DNA from: an uncultured Bacteroidales bacterium
GTDB lineage: Bacteria > Bacteroidota > Bacteroidia > Bacteroidales > UBA3663
Length of the DNA: 64,000 nt
Assembly: GCA_905235375.1 (NCBI GenBank)
Contig: CAJOLH010000018.1
Span: 1 to 64,000, forward strand
Direction: 5' to 3'
In this document: in pieces, positions 46,770 to 56,106 of the stretch
Layout: every line of letters begins with the position of its first letter
Numbering within the stretch: position 1 is the stretch's first letter
Program-made: the position numbers and the translations under genes
The notes under the pieces: generated by a model
Database searches by the model: none
What the model was told of the DNA's origin: nothing
What the model saw: only the letters and a program-made list of their open reading frames with translations

Positions 46770-47302
46770 CCCATAGAAAAGAAACAACGCAATGGCAAGA
46801 CGGAAGCCGAACAGTTAAATGAAATAGATAAAGGTACGTCAGTGAAAAGATGGGTTAGCATAATGGCTATTGTTTTCTGGTCGGAATCTTTTATCATTTC
46901 TATGATTCTGACTCTGAAGAGTTGACTCCTTCACCCCCTTCTTTGGATGATTACAATTCTGGGAATACACAAGAACCTTCAAAAAGTATTCCTCCATCAG
47001 TTCAAGATCAGTTAGATCAGCTAGATATGAAACTGCTACAGGCTAATACTAATTATAATAGTTGTGTTCAAGGTATTATGAACTGCATGCAGGGTAGTCG
47101 AGATATTTTTGCACTTTATAATAACTTAAATATAATGAATAAATCCGCAAATGAATACATTCAAATATGTAGAAAAGAAGCTAAAATATATAGAGAATAT
47201 GGTTTCATAGAAGAATCAGAACTGCATGATAACCTCGCATATGAAATGAAAGAGAAAGTAAATTATGTCCAGAATACAGTAGATAAGGCATTATCAAATT
47301 AA
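46542..47302 (+). pseudogene. Decayed zinc-ribbon membrane protein gene
   Basis: Reading from the ATG at 46542 gives a zinc ribbon (CPKC ... NKCG, first half intact). The frame stops at TAA 46767 but continues in the same frame with a membrane-like segment (VKRWVSIMAIVFW), then shifts near 46880 to EELTPSPPSLDDYNSG and the 120-residue tail ending at 47302. One stop and one frameshift separate the pieces. The ORF at 46922 starts with TTG and is the tail of this gene, not a separate one. Confidence 0.7.
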
Positions 47303-47373
47303 CATTCCTCATCTGTTCTAATTATTTCAAGACATACTATGAAACAAAATAACCCAATTAAACTAAAAACAAT

Positions 47374-49029
47374 ATGAAAAGAATATTTGATAGCTTAATA
47401 GTATTATTGGCTTTTACTACAAGTAATGCACAAACATCATCATGCCCAAATGGAAATCATCCCCACATGATTGACCTTGGTCTGCCCTCTGGCACGTTAT
47501 GGGCTTGTTGCAATGTGGGAGCTTCCAAACCTGAAGACTATGGCGACTATTATGCTTGGGGAGAGACAGAGACAAAGACCGATTTCAATTGGGATACATA
47601 CGCCTACGGAAGCAGTACAAACAATTGTAAATACATCGGGTCAGACATCTCTGGCACCAGATATGATGTTGCTAATACGAAATGGGGCAATTCTTGGAAA
47701 ATGCCTTCTCGCAGACAATTTAATGAATTAGTTTCTAAGTGTACTCAGACTTGGACTAATAGAAATGGCATAAATGGTATTCTCGTCAAGGGTCCAAATG
47801 GGAAAACAATCTTTATGCCTGCGGCTGGTCGCCGTCCGACAAACAATAGTGTGGGAAAATGGGGGTTCTACTGGTCTTCGGTTCTCGCTAGTGATGGAGC
47901 AACTGGCTTTCAGTTTTTTTCGGACGGTTGGAGCAGTTATGTAACTTGCACCCAATATTTTGGCCATCCTGTACGGGCTGTGAGTCAAACAGGAATGACG
48001 AGCAATAAAAATAGCACACAGACATCTTCATATAGTGAACAAACTACATCTACGCGCTCATCCAAATCATCTTCCAGCGATATTCAATCTTACAAACAAT
48101 GCCCAGATGGTAATCATCCTCACATGATTGACCTTGGACTGCCATCGGGCACGTTATGGGCTTGCTGCAACGTTGGAGCTTCTAAGCCAAAGGATCGAGG
48201 TGGATATTATGCATGGGGAGAGACTGAGGAAAAAGGGCGATACAGCAAGTCCACATACGCATACAACGATGATGTAGGTTCTTACCAAAACATAGGGAGT
48301 AACATTAATAACACGAAATATGACGTTGCTCATGTAAAATGGGGCAATTCGTGGTGTATGCCCTCATTTAAGCAAATAACAGAATTGGTTAATAACTGCA
48401 CTTTGGAGTATGAAATAAGTGGAATCTCTCTAAAAGGGAAAAATGGTGGTGAGTTATTTCTGCCATTTGCTGGCTTAAAGACTGAATATGGTCTTGAACT
48501 AGCTAATCTAGCTGGTGGAGCAGGGTATGGTTTTTTCTGGACCTCGAATCTAAGCTCCGAAGTAAGAGGGAACGCACACAGCCTCTTAATTCATGAAGAT
48601 TTTTTTAAAGCAGATATACGCGATCGTTACAAAGGTCTTTCTGTGCGAGCAGTGAGTCAAAAAGGCATGACTATGACACAAATAGAGAGCATGAATCAAT
48701 ATGAAGATGATGTTATTTATAATTACGTGAAAGATGAACCATTGTTTCCAGGTGGGTCTAAAGCCCTGTTGGCGTACATCGACAAGAACCTTCGCTACCC
48801 TACCTTTTCTGCTGAAAGGGGCATTCAGGGCCGTGTTCTTCTTTCGTTTGTAATTGAGAAAGATGGATCTACTTCCAATATTCAGGTAATCAGGTCTCCT
48901 ATTGATGACTTAAACAATGAAGCGATACGTTTGGTCAAAGAGATGCCAAAGTGGAAACCGGGAATGTTAGATGGTAAACCTGTACGTGTAAAATACATGC
49001 TACCTATAGTTTTTAGATTAAAAGAATAA
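47374..49029 (+). CDS. Exported double FISUMP-domain protein with TonB C-terminal domain
   Basis: The 551-residue protein has a signal peptide (residues 1-19), then two tandem copies of a ~185-residue domain that each begin HPHMIDLGLPSGTLWACCNVGASKP and contain YAWGET and WGNSW, followed by a C-terminal TonB-like domain (PLFPGGSKALLAYIDKNLRYP ... GRVLLSFVIEKDG). The repeated domain is the FISUMP type of Bacteroidetes and Fibrobacter surface proteins. The TonB-C end, normally on periplasmic energy-transfer proteins, is an unusual partner and may bind TonB-dependent receptors or cell-wall components. Confidence 0.85.
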   Translation: MKRIFDSLIVLLAFTTSNAQTSSCPNGNHPHMIDLGLPSGTLWACCNVGASKPEDYGDYYAWGETETKTDFNWDTYAYGSSTNNCKYIGSDISGTRYDVANTKWGNSWKMPSRRQFNELVSKCTQTWTNRNGINGILVKGPNGKTIFMPAAGRRPTNNSVGKWGFYWSSVLASDGATGFQFFSDGWSSYVTCTQYFGHPVRAVSQTGMTSNKNSTQTSSYSEQTTSTRSSKSSSSDIQSYKQCPDGNHPHMIDLGLPSGTLWACCNVGASKPKDRGGYYAWGETEEKGRYSKSTYAYNDDVGSYQNIGSNINNTKYDVAHVKWGNSWCMPSFKQITELVNNCTLEYEISGISLKGKNGGELFLPFAGLKTEYGLELANLAGGAGYGFFWTSNLSSEVRGNAHSLLIHEDFFKADIRDRYKGLSVRAVSQKGMTMTQIESMNQYEDDVIYNYVKDEPLFPGGSKALLAYIDKNLRYPTFSAERGIQGRVLLSFVIEKDGSTSNIQVIRSPIDDLNNEAIRLVKEMPKWKPGMLDGKPVRVKYMLPIVFRLKE

Positions 49030-49127
49030 TAGAAGTAGCTGAAGCTTAACGAGCCAATCCATTTTGCACTTAAGAAGGGGAAAAATCAATTATATACAAA
49101 GACAATAATTAAAATAAATATTTAACA

Positions 49128-50006
49128 ATGGAAGAGAACATTAAATATTGTCCCAAATGTGGCACAAAGATGTCACAGGGTGCTTTGTTTTGCAGTAATT
49201 GCGGAACAAATGTGAGTAATGAAATGAGTGAAGGACCCAAGACTAAACCCAAAAAGAGAATTAGGAGTGCCGCTAAAAGGTCGGATGATGCGGTTGAAGC
49301 CTATAATCTAGGATGTATGTATTTTAACGGAGAAGAGACAGACGTCAATTATGATGAGGCCTTTAGACTGTTTAAGAAAGCTGCAAGTCAAGGACTTTCT
49401 GAAGCTCAAAATATGTTGGGTGTTTGTTATGCGAACGGCAAGGGAGTAAAAGAGAATGACGAAGCTGCTAAAGAATGGTTTTCAAAAGCCGCAGCTCAAG
49501 GTAATAAAGAAGCAAAAGACAACTTAAGGAGATTAAAAATCTTCTATTGGGCTGGAAGGTTATTCAATGTATTGATATTTCTTGGTATTATCATGGTATT
49601 AATGTATTGTAGTGGTTCTGGAGACGAGAGTAATAAATCTATAAGTCAAAGTTATAGTAAAGCTGGTTATGAGTACGTTGTTCAGAATCTGTCTGCCCCC
49701 TCAACTGCTAAATTACTAAGTGTAGTTTCAAAAGAGAAAATGAGAGAATTGGCAAAATCTGAAGGACACTTTACGTATTCGAAGTATTTAGATTGGGAAA
49801 TATATGAGGTCGAAGCCGAAAACGCTTTCGGAGGTCGTGTGAAGAATCAATATGTAGTAACTTTCTGGAAAGACAAGCCTATAGTTGTCGAAGATGAAAC
49901 GAACGGTTTATTTATCCGTGAGAATATTATTGTAGATTATTTAAGAATGATTACCGATCTTTCTGGGTTGACCATTGAACAATTAGAATACCGTAGAATA
50001 CAATAA
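49128..50006 (+). CDS. Zinc-ribbon, Sel1-repeat membrane protein
   Basis: The 292-residue protein has an N-terminal zinc ribbon (C8/C11/C22/C25), a basic linker (KPKKRIRSAAKR), two Sel1 repeats at ~55-125 (AYNLGCMYFNGEETDVNYDEAFRLFKKAASQG; AQNMLGVCYANGKGVKEN), one membrane segment near 140-160 and an exported ~130-residue domain. Sel1 repeats bind proteins. It shares its plan with the gene at 44620 and closes the accessory island. Confidence 0.87.
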   Translation: MEENIKYCPKCGTKMSQGALFCSNCGTNVSNEMSEGPKTKPKKRIRSAAKRSDDAVEAYNLGCMYFNGEETDVNYDEAFRLFKKAASQGLSEAQNMLGVCYANGKGVKENDEAAKEWFSKAAAQGNKEAKDNLRRLKIFYWAGRLFNVLIFLGIIMVLMYCSGSGDESNKSISQSYSKAGYEYVVQNLSAPSTAKLLSVVSKEKMRELAKSEGHFTYSKYLDWEIYEVEAENAFGGRVKNQYVVTFWKDKPIVVEDETNGLFIRENIIVDYLRMITDLSGLTIEQLEYRRIQ

Positions 50007-50055
50007 GTAATTTATTCATTTCCCTTTTTTATATTATAACTTAACTCTTTCCAAA

Positions 50056-51384
50056 ATGAGACTACTAGCATTTCTCGTAGCTATTCTTGTCTTCTTCTCA
50101 GCCCAAGCCCAGATTGCGGTACATCCTGCTATAGGTACCATTGCCTTCAACAAAGACAGCACCTTTAGCATCAAATTGATAAACAAGAAACAGAACTATT
50201 CACCAAGTGAGACCGTAACTGCCGACACAGATATCAACTCGCCTAAGTCAGTTAACATGCATCCCAATGGTACTAAGTACTATGTCAATTCCCTCGAAGG
50301 TGCCACGACTGTAGTGTATGATTTCAAGACGAATGAGAAGAAGAAGGTAATTCGTCACAAATACACTGACGCTGATACCATATTATTAGGAAGCAAGTTC
50401 AAGCCATTCTACGAATTCACACACTACCTGCCGGATGAAAAGCACCCAGCCTCTCCCTTTGGAGGTTGGGGCGCTTTTTTCGGGAAACCCGTAGAGAGCA
50501 CTTTCTCACATGGTGGCAAGTATCTTTGGATACCTTACTATCGACGAAACTATGACATCAATGCCCAAGATCCTTCTGCTGTAGCTATTATCGACACCGA
50601 AACCGATTCTATCATCCGACTCATGGATACAGGCCCGCTGCCAAAGATGATTGCCACTTCGTCAGATGGCAAATTTGTCGCTATTTCGCATTGGGGTAAC
50701 AATACCGTGGGCATCATCAACATAGAACGTGAGAATCCTTTCGATTGGCATTACATCTATCTCGCGGTTATCGACTATCAATTGAAATTGAACCACAGCT
50801 TGACCGAGTCGGTTGACCGAGATAATAATAGTGGTTATTGCCTGCGAGGAACAGCTTTCACACCTGACAACCACTTTCTGCTGGTTGGCTGCATGGCTGG
50901 AGGCTACGGTATTGCCGTGGTGGATCTTCAGAATATGCAGTATCTCGGACGTATTACAGGCAACATGCCCAACCTTCGCCATCTCCTTATCCGCGATGGC
51001 TACATCTATCTAAGCATCAATCGCGATGGCTACATCCAACGTATGCCACTTCCCACATTCCTTAATGCTATTCCAGCCCTCAAATCTTCAACAACCAAGA
51101 CGACCTCACTATCTGGATGGCAAAACTGCAAGGTGGGTGGTGGCACTCGTACTATCGAGTTTTCGCCGGATGGCCGTTACATCTATGCGGCTTGCAATTC
51201 CAGTTCATCCCTTTATGTGGTAGATTCAAAGACTATGAGCGTTGTCACATCCATATCTGTCGACAGCTATCCCGTTGGTCTCGAAGTGTCGAAAGATGGT
51301 CGCTATGTCTTTACCACTTCACAAGGTCATAGCAAAGTTGGTGGCAATTGCGTGGATATCTTTGAAGTTAGTTTGAAACCCTAA
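50056..51384 (+). CDS. Exported YVTN/beta-propeller repeat protein
   Basis: The 442-residue protein has a signal peptide (MRLLAFLVAILVFFSAQAQ) and repeated propeller blades (VNMHPNGTKYYVNSLEG, VAIIDTETDSIIRLMDTGPLPKMIATSSDGKFVAISHWG, VVDLQNMQYLGRITG, YIYAACNSSSSLYVVDSKT). Blades of this YVTN kind are common in surface and S-layer proteins. GC content returns toward the core level here, so the accessory island ends before it. Confidence 0.88.
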   Translation: MRLLAFLVAILVFFSAQAQIAVHPAIGTIAFNKDSTFSIKLINKKQNYSPSETVTADTDINSPKSVNMHPNGTKYYVNSLEGATTVVYDFKTNEKKKVIRHKYTDADTILLGSKFKPFYEFTHYLPDEKHPASPFGGWGAFFGKPVESTFSHGGKYLWIPYYRRNYDINAQDPSAVAIIDTETDSIIRLMDTGPLPKMIATSSDGKFVAISHWGNNTVGIINIERENPFDWHYIYLAVIDYQLKLNHSLTESVDRDNNSGYCLRGTAFTPDNHFLLVGCMAGGYGIAVVDLQNMQYLGRITGNMPNLRHLLIRDGYIYLSINRDGYIQRMPLPTFLNAIPALKSSTTKTTSLSGWQNCKVGGGTRTIEFSPDGRYIYAACNSSSSLYVVDSKTMSVVTSISVDSYPVGLEVSKDGRYVFTTSQGHSKVGGNCVDIFEVSLKP

Positions 51385-51480
51385 AATATCCAATAATTAG
51401 AATTTTTCAGCTATAGTTGGTACTATGCCGTGCCAGAAGGGGAAGATGTCAATATCGTCGAGATATTTCCGAAATATGCT

Positions 51481-52806
51481 TCATTTTCCTCGATAATAAT
51501 ACCAGTAGAATCCCACGCAGATGATGACCGAGACGAGGGAACCGAGAGGCGTGGCTATGCCCATCGGATAGAGCGTGTCGGGATAGTTGATCGAGAAGAG
51601 GTAGCTGAGCGGTATGCGGGCGAGCACGATGGAACAGATGTTATGGATGAACGAAATGGTGGAGGCACCACATGCACAGAAAAATCCGCTGAAGCAGAAG
51701 TGAATGCCCGCCAATCCTGTGTCCCAGATGTAGGAACGGAGATATTGCCCACCCGAAATGATGACATTCGGATCGTCGGTAAATATGCCGACCACCCAGT
51801 TGGCAGTAAATTGTATGACGATGGAGAGGATGATGCCGTAGGCTACCGTGATGCGCATGGCCTGCCAAAGTGTGCTTTTGGCGCGCGGCATCTTGCCCGC
51901 ACCCACATTCTGTGCGCCGATGGCACTCACCGCCGAGAGCATGGCCGAAGGCACAAGGAACAGGGCACCAATTACCTTTTCGACAATTCCTACGGCTGCT
52001 GCATCGTTTAGGCCGCGCATATTGGCAATGACGGTGATGACGATGAACGCCACCTGGATGAACCCGTCCTGCAGTGCCACGGGAATGCCCACCTTCAGGA
52101 TGGCTCCCATCTCGGCGCGATGCGGACGGAGTTCATTGCGATGGAGGACGATGATGCGGCGTCGGCGTATCATGATGAGCGAGATGATGACGCTCAGCGT
52201 CTGTGCAAGCGTTGTGGCCAAGGCTGCTCCCGCAGCATCGAAGTGAAGGACACCGATGAAGAGGATGTCGAGCACGATGTTGGCGACACAGGCGATGGCG
52301 ATGAAGTACATCGGGCTCTTCGTGTCGCCCAAGCCACGGAAGATGCTCGCGATGATGTTGTATGTCACGATGAACGGGATGCCGATGAAGCAGATGTAAA
52401 GGTAGTTTTCGGTGCCTTCGACAGCTTCAATCGGTGTCTCGATGAGGCTGACGATGCCCTTGGCTCCAGCAACCAGAACCACGGTGAGGAAGAGGGCGAA
52501 CATCATGAAGAGCGAGATGGTGTTGCCGACCACGGCAGCAGCCTTTCGGTCGTTGCGGGCTCCGATGGCTTGTCCCACGACCACCGTCGTCCCCATCGAC
52601 AGTCCGATGATGATGACTGTGAGCATGTGCATCACCTGCGAGCCGATGCTGACCGCCGTGATGCTGGCTACTCCGCAGTATTGGCCGACGATGAAGAGAT
52701 CCACCATGCCATAGAGTATCTGCATGAAATAGGAGAGCAGATAGGGCAGAGAGAAGGTGATGATGTTGCGCAGGATGCTTCCTTCGGTCAGGTTTCTTGC
52801 TTGCAT
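51481..52806 (-). CDS. MATE-family multidrug/solute efflux transporter
   Basis: The start is moved to the ATG at 52806 (MQARNLTEGSILRNI); the track used a TTG 8 codons earlier that overlaps the YolD-like gene. The 441-residue protein has twelve hydrophobic segments in two similar halves (LPYLLSYFMQILYGMVDLFIVGQY; VGIPVALQDGFIQVAFIVITVIANM), as in MATE exporters driven by Na+ or H+. It follows the YolD-like gene by 4 nt. Confidence 0.95.
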   Translation of the reverse strand: MQARNLTEGSILRNIITFSLPYLLSYFMQILYGMVDLFIVGQYCGVASITAVSIGSQVMHMLTVIIIGLSMGTTVVVGQAIGARNDRKAAAVVGNTISLFMMFALFLTVVLVAGAKGIVSLIETPIEAVEGTENYLYICFIGIPFIVTYNIIASIFRGLGDTKSPMYFIAIACVANIVLDILFIGVLHFDAAGAALATTLAQTLSVIISLIMIRRRRIIVLHRNELRPHRAEMGAILKVGIPVALQDGFIQVAFIVITVIANMRGLNDAAAVGIVEKVIGALFLVPSAMLSAVSAIGAQNVGAGKMPRAKSTLWQAMRITVAYGIILSIVIQFTANWVVGIFTDDPNVIISGGQYLRSYIWDTGLAGIHFCFSGFFCACGASTISFIHNICSIVLARIPLSYLFSINYPDTLYPMGIATPLGSLVSVIICVGFYWYYYRGK

Positions 52807-52810
52807 GGAT

Positions 52811-52978
52811 TCAGGGGGTTTCTTCTTCAAAGATTCTTGCAGCCTCGTCGATGGCGGCGTGATGTCCCGTCAGGGCAGCGAAGGGTGCAAACTGGGCGGC
52901 ACGGTTCATCATGCTCATCTGCGGATGAACTTTCGAAACGTGATGCGGCAGGTTGATGATGTCTTCGTATTCTTCCAT
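52811..52978 (-). CDS. YolD-like small protein (missed by the ORF track)
   Basis: The 55-residue ORF begins at the ATG at 52978, 8 nt after the Y-family polymerase stop, and ends 4 nt before the MATE start. It contains MNRAAQFAPFAALTGHHAAIDEAARI, the core of the YolD-like family. In Firmicutes, YolD-like proteins are encoded beside UvrX-type Y-family polymerases and are thought to be UmuD-like partners. The same pairing here supports both the call and the coding status. Confidence 0.88.
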   Translation of the reverse strand: MEEYEDIINLPHHVSKVHPQMSMMNRAAQFAPFAALTGHHAAIDEAARIFEEETP

Positions 52979-52986
52979 ATAATACG

Positions 52987-54495
52987 TTATGCCTTGTGTC
53001 CTCCGATTTGCTGATTCCGTTCCTTGGCTGTTGCTCCATCCTCATAGTTGATGCCTTTCAGGATGGCGTTCTTGCCAAAGCGCTTCTTGATGCTTAGCAC
53101 GGCTTCCTGCATCTTGCGTTCCTTTTCGAGCGCAGCCTTTTCTTCGTTCCTCTTTCTTTCAAGTTCCTCGTAATCGGTGAAGAGGTCGAGCTGGATGGGC
53201 GTGTTGAGTTCGCTTGCTTTCGATTCTTCCACGACGTTGTTGGTTGTGAGGTTAATCCTACGGACCAGCAGGTTAGGATTGATGATGCGGTCGTAGAGCG
53301 ACATTACAGCCTCGGTAATCAGCCGCGAAGAGGAAGTCATTCGTTCGAGGTTTGCCGAGCCATGGGCATGTTTAGGAGCCTGTCGTCCGTAGTAATCGGT
53401 CGTGACGGGGCCATGATAATTGACGCGAATTGTGGGGTCAGAAAGACTCTCGCTGTCGTAGCTGATGGTCAGGACAATTTGGTTGGTGACGAGGCGTTTG
53501 TCAACCAGTTCGAGGGCAATGGCATCGGCCATCTCCTGCACCACGACACGCGCTTTCTTGCAGTCGTAGGCGCTCTGCAACACCTGTCCGTGGCTCATCG
53601 AATTGTTTTCGGGCCTATATGCTTTCACGGCTTCCATCGTGCAGGGTTCCCAGCCCCAGGCATGGTCGATGAGGAGTTCGGCATTGACGCCAAAGAGATT
53701 GTAAAGGAGTTCTTCATTTCGAAGCGAACAGCGCGCAATCTTTCCCATCGTATCGATGCCATACGATTCCAGTTTTTGGGCAATACCTTTGCCAACGCGC
53801 CAGAAACTGGTGAGCGGACGGTGGTCCCAGAGTTGCCGACGGTATGACATCTCGTCGAGCTCGGCAATACGAACGCCATCCTTGTCGGCCGGGATGTGCT
53901 TGGCCACAATGTCCATGGCAATCTTGCAGAGATACATGTTGGTGCCTATGCCTGCCGTGGCGGTGATGCCCGTAGTTCGGAGCACATCGGCAATCATCCT
54001 GCGCGCCAGTTCGTGCCCCGTCATCTTGTACGACTGCAGGTATTGTGTGGCATCGATAAAAACCTCGTCGATGGAATAGACGTAGATATCTTCAGGAGCT
54101 ATGTATTTGAGGTAGGTCTTGTAGATGCGAGTGCTGTATTCGATGTAGTAGGCCATGCGCGGCGTGGCAGCAATGTAATCAATTTCCCAGTCGGGATGCT
54201 GGCGCAGTTCGATGTCGGAGGTCGATTTGCCTGTGAGCAGGAAGCCAGGCGAATGGAGGCGTCGTTGGTTGTTGACTTCCCTGAGCCGTTGGATGACTTC
54301 GAAGAGACGGGCGCGTCCCGAAATGCCGTATGCCTTGAGCGAAGGCGAGACGGCCAGGCAGATGGTCTTTTCGGTGCGACTCGTGTCGGCCACCACCAGA
54401 TTGGTCGTGAGAGGGTCAAGATGTCGCTCTACGCATTCGACCGATGCGTAGAACGACTTCAAATCAATGGCTATGTAAGTGCGTGGCTTTTCCAA
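52987..54495 (-). CDS. Y-family DNA polymerase (UmuC/UvrX-like)
   Basis: The 502-residue protein has the catalytic motifs AIDLKSFYASVECVERHLDP (first aspartate) and YSIDEVFIDATQYL (second acidic pair), then RMIADVLRTTGITATAGIGTNMYLCKIAMD and a C-terminal little-finger region; the last 50 residues are charged and helical. It starts with TTG, since no ATG lies near the motif start, 4 nt after the esterase stop. It performs translesion synthesis. No LexA-type box was seen. Confidence 0.93.
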   Translation of the reverse strand: MEKPRTYIAIDLKSFYASVECVERHLDPLTTNLVVADTSRTEKTICLAVSPSLKAYGISGRARLFEVIQRLREVNNQRRLHSPGFLLTGKSTSDIELRQHPDWEIDYIAATPRMAYYIEYSTRIYKTYLKYIAPEDIYVYSIDEVFIDATQYLQSYKMTGHELARRMIADVLRTTGITATAGIGTNMYLCKIAMDIVAKHIPADKDGVRIAELDEMSYRRQLWDHRPLTSFWRVGKGIAQKLESYGIDTMGKIARCSLRNEELLYNLFGVNAELLIDHAWGWEPCTMEAVKAYRPENNSMSHGQVLQSAYDCKKARVVVQEMADAIALELVDKRLVTNQIVLTISYDSESLSDPTIRVNYHGPVTTDYYGRQAPKHAHGSANLERMTSSSRLITEAVMSLYDRIINPNLLVRRINLTTNNVVEESKASELNTPIQLDLFTDYEELERKRNEEKAALEKERKMQEAVLSIKKRFGKNAILKGINYEDGATAKERNQQIGGHKA

Positions 54496-54499
54496 TCGT

Positions 54500-55297
54500 T
54501 TATTTCCCGCAGATTCGCTTGATGGTCTTCTTCAGGATATGATAGGCAGGATGGGCCATTTCGCCATGGTTGTAGCCTTGCATCTCGTAGATCTCCACAT
54601 CCTTGTGGCCTACCATCTTGAGCAAACGCCAGAAGTAGGCCTGCTCCTCGTAACGTCCGTAGAGTTCGAGTTCGCGATCGCCCGAAATAATTACAATGGG
54701 AGGTGCATCGGGACGGCAGAACGAGAGCGGCGCATACTCGTCGATGACGGGCTGAAAGGGAGTTAGTCCGCGCAACTTGCGTACGTTGTAGTGGGTGAGC
54801 ACCTGGGCACTGAATGGTACCAAAGCAGCAATCGAGTCGGCATCTACGCCATATTTTGCCAACCAATGCTTGTCAAGGCCAACCATATCAGTCAGGTAAC
54901 CACCTGCCGAATGTCCGGTCACGAAGATTTTGCTCGTACTGCCATTGTATTCGGTGCAATGCTTGAACGTCCATGCTACGGCAGCAGCAGCGTCGTCGAT
55001 ACACTGGTCGATGGTTGCCTTGGGAAGAAGACGATAGTTGACCGAAACGATTACGTAGCCGCAGTTCTCGAGTTCTGCATCGATGTGCTTGTTGCCGGCT
55101 TCGAGGCCACCACCGTGGAACCAAACCACTACGGGAGCATCCTTCACATCGGTGGGATAATAAACGTCGAGTTTGCAACGCTCCTGGGCGTATGGGTCAG
55201 GGTCTGTGCTGTAAGGAATGTCGTTGATGCGAGCATACTGTGCCATAGCTGCCAGGGTGCAGCACAGCAGCATCAGAGTCATAAATACTTTTTTCAT
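54500..55297 (-). CDS. Exported alpha/beta-hydrolase (esterase, BD-FAE-like)
   Basis: The 265-residue protein has a signal peptide (residues 1-19, ending MAQ), the oxyanion-hole motif VVWFHGGGLEAGN and the nucleophile GHSAGGYLTDMVG, with NHGEMAH supplying the histidine. It belongs to the esterase/lipase group used on acetylated or feruloylated carbohydrates. It starts a minus-strand run continuing into the polymerase, YolD-like and MATE genes. Confidence 0.9.
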   Translation of the reverse strand: MKKVFMTLMLLCCTLAAMAQYARINDIPYSTDPDPYAQERCKLDVYYPTDVKDAPVVVWFHGGGLEAGNKHIDAELENCGYVIVSVNYRLLPKATIDQCIDDAAAAVAWTFKHCTEYNGSTSKIFVTGHSAGGYLTDMVGLDKHWLAKYGVDADSIAALVPFSAQVLTHYNVRKLRGLTPFQPVIDEYAPLSFCRPDAPPIVIISGDRELELYGRYEEQAYFWRLLKMVGHKDVEIYEMQGYNHGEMAHPAYHILKKTIKRICGK

Positions 55298-55308
55298 AAT
55301 AATGGGGA

Positions 55309-56106
55309 TTAATGTGGGGTAAGAGCAGCCCCTATGGCAGTCATATAGGTTGCATCCTTGGGTATGAGTAGACGGATTTTGTAGAGTCGCTCCAGGCGAT
55401 CGAATATCTCACGGACATGGGGCAGGGTGGTCATTCGACCGATGCAGACGAAGCTACGGATGCCGTATCCCTTGCCTGCAAGGTGAGCCATGACGCCGAT
55501 GTTCTGCAGGATGAGGTTCACGAGTCCGGCGGCAATGTCTTCGGGCTTGGATTCGGGACTCGCTTTGCCGAAGTTGGTGGCTGTCACGTCGAGGGGAAGA
55601 TTAGGCAAGGCTTCCTTGCTGACGTCTCCTATCTCGAGGTCGATATTTGACAAGGAACCTTTCGCTGCCAATGAACGGAACTGCGAATAATCCACACCGG
55701 GAAGCATCAGTCGGAACAGACCATAGAGCGAACCTCCACCAAGCGCACTGCCTCCGAGGTGCATCGATGTCGGGCCATCAAGCAGTACAAAACTGGTGCC
55801 AGTGCCCAGTGACACGACGATGAATGTCTCGTCCTTGCAAAGCCAGCGTGCAGCTTTGGCATTGGCATCGAACTCATCCACGTGAAGTGCGGGTTTGCCG
55901 AGGAGCGAGTCTCCAAACTGATCATTGCCCACTCCTGTCAAGGCGAAATGCTCGATGCCGGCAGTTTCGATGTGATGACGTTTCAGATAGTCCTGCAGCT
56001 TGTCCTCCGAGAAACTATCTTCCCAGATTTCTTCGCAACAGGTCTCTTTACCTTTCAGTGCAATGATTTTGGTGGCGCTGATGCCCAGATCGATACCTAT
56101 TATCAT
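55309..56106 (-). CDS. coaW: Type II pantothenate kinase
   Basis: The 265-residue protein has the ASKHA phosphate-1 loop GIDLGISATKIIALKG, a second phosphate motif SLGTGTSFVLLDG and GGSALGGGSLYGLF. It phosphorylates pantothenate in CoA biosynthesis. Type II (eukaryotic-like) kinases replace CoaA in some bacteria, and this is such a case. It lies 11 nt from the esterase start, so they are cotranscribed. Confidence 0.92.
   Translation of the reverse strand: MIIGIDLGISATKIIALKGKETCCEEIWEDSFSEDKLQDYLKRHHIETAGIEHFALTGVGNDQFGDSLLGKPALHVDEFDANAKAARWLCKDETFIVVSLGTGTSFVLLDGPTSMHLGGSALGGGSLYGLFRLMLPGVDYSQFRSLAAKGSLSNIDLEIGDVSKEALPNLPLDVTATNFGKASPESKPEDIAAGLVNLILQNIGVMAHLAGKGYGIRSFVCIGRMTTLPHVREIFDRLERLYKIRLLIPKDATYMTAIGAALTPH

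Noticed and set aside
46922-47302. Separate 126-codon gene in the ORF track
   Set aside because: It starts at a TTG without ribosome-binding context and continues the decayed zinc-ribbon membrane gene after a frameshift.
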